The translations under genes and the position numbers were made by a program. The notes below the pieces were generated by a model, which ran no database searches, was not told where the DNA came from, and saw only the letters and a list, made by a program, of their open reading frames with translations. Positions 63,285-64,000 of a DNA stretch of 64,000 bases are shown here, one piece after another. The stretch lies in contig CAJNOJ010000081.1 in NCBI GenBank assembly GCA_905250025.1, forward strand, positions 1 to 64,000. Direction: 5' to 3'. Each line of letters starts with the position of its first letter. Position 1 is the stretch's first letter. The DNA is from Adineta ricciae (lineage: Eukaryota; Rotifera; Eurotatoria; Adinetida; Adinetidae).

Positions 63285-63973
63285 TTATTGTTGAGAAGAA
63301 GATTCCGTACTATTTATATTTGAAGAACTATTGCTCGCTTTCGGATTAGTCTTTGGCGAAGATTGAAGTGAGTCAAGCGGCAAAGAACTAGGATCGTCAT
63401 CTTTATTCGAACTTTCTTCTTCGCCCATGATTCTATGTGAAAGAAGAAAGGTTCATAGTCAATGTAATATGTGGGACTTACCGTAATCTTGCTAATCGAT
63501 ATTCATACTCACGTTGCTCGTAGGTTTTGATTGGAGCTTTGCTGGATAGTGTCGATAAAGTATTAGTTATCGGTTCTTTTGATTGATTTCGTGGAATGAT
63601 TGATACGACAGGTGTGGACGTGTTTGTTAGACAAGGTGAATTCGAATTGACATTATTAGTAGCTGTCGATACATTTGAACTAGTCGAGTCGTTTGAAGTA
63701 GAAGTTTGAGATTGATGAGTTGGCCGTTTCAATATTCGAATCGCTTTATTTGATTGAACTGTGTTGGAATTCGAAACATCGCGATTGTACTTGTCATTTG
63801 ATGACACAATCGATTCCTAAATATCAAATCCGTGTAATGAATTCAAGAATTTGAATGTGAGTATTTCTATTCACTTGCGTGGTAACTCGATCTTTTCCTA
63901 GTTGCTCTAATCGTTTATCAAATTCTCCAGTATCAACTGCGACTTCCCAATCATCTTGATCATTTCCCGTCAT
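63285..63973 (-). CDS. SZRD1-like SUZ-domain protein
   Basis: Three exons on the minus strand (63973-63875, 63816-63482, 63432-63285) give 193 residues. SZRD1 is a small, little-studied protein with a SUZ RNA-binding motif. The N-terminus DDWEVAVDTGEFDKRLEQL matches the SZRD1 start (ESWEEAADSGEIDRRLEKK), then AIRILKRP matches QIRILKRP, and TYEQREYEYRLARLRIMG matches the SUZ motif SLAQREAEYAEARKRILG. The middle is a long Ser/Thr/Asn-rich insert and the C-terminus is Ser-rich. All three exons join in phase. RNA binding is inferred from the family. Confidence 0.85.
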
Positions 63974-64000
63974 TGTCGAACGTATTTATACTTGTCGAAG

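Overview
The window looks like nuclear DNA of a small-genome invertebrate. It is AT-rich, and its genes mix very short introns (36-90 bp) with occasional 1-2 kb ones. Its animal-only families include TNRC6/GW182, a serotonin-type GPCR, TRAF, TENT5, protein kinase D, KCMF1, a glycogen-targeting PP1 subunit, C19orf12, SZRD1 and a KASH-like protein. The overall style, and two slightly diverged copies of one locus, would fit a bdelloid rotifer; that is an inference, not something the sequence proves. Gene models were built by hand by joining ORFs at GT/AG junctions in phase, and no transcript data were available.

Layout. 1-15412: two 7.7 kb copies of one locus in direct tandem, separated by a single undetermined base at 7718. 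Each holds a complete six-exon GW182/TNRC6-like gene plus its flanks. The junction looks like two haplotypes placed end to end in the assembly. 17087-20694: a three-exon 5-HT1-like receptor. 21270-21906: a small secreted-peptide gene with its own TATA box and 5' intron. 21907-25401: no gene recognised. 25402-35547: a 17-exon, 1270-residue protein on the plus strand with helical blocks, a C-terminal membrane anchor and a KASH-like luminal tail. A candidate 33-residue membrane micropeptide gene is nested in its sixth intron. 36284-38663 (minus): a protein kinase D-like kinase. 40160-41168: a piggyBac-like TTAA foldback element. 41671-43412: a TRAF. 46608-48334: a TENT5/FAM46 nucleotidyltransferase. 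49116-50722: a KCMF1-like ubiquitin ligase. 50887-51827: a four-helix membrane protein tightly followed by a small basic protein. 52044-52660 (minus): a C19orf12-like protein. 55434-56552 (minus): an intronless peptide-type GPCR. 58255-61134 (minus): a glycogen-targeting PP1 regulatory subunit whose long intron carries a second foldback repeat. 63285-63973 (minus): an SZRD1-like SUZ-domain protein.

The genes do not form a pathway cluster; the order is that of an ordinary compact animal chromosome. The points that stand out are the probable false duplication of GW182, the divergent KASH tail, the nested micropeptide candidate, the two foldback elements, and a perfect 16-bp palindrome that supplies poly(A) signals to two convergent genes.
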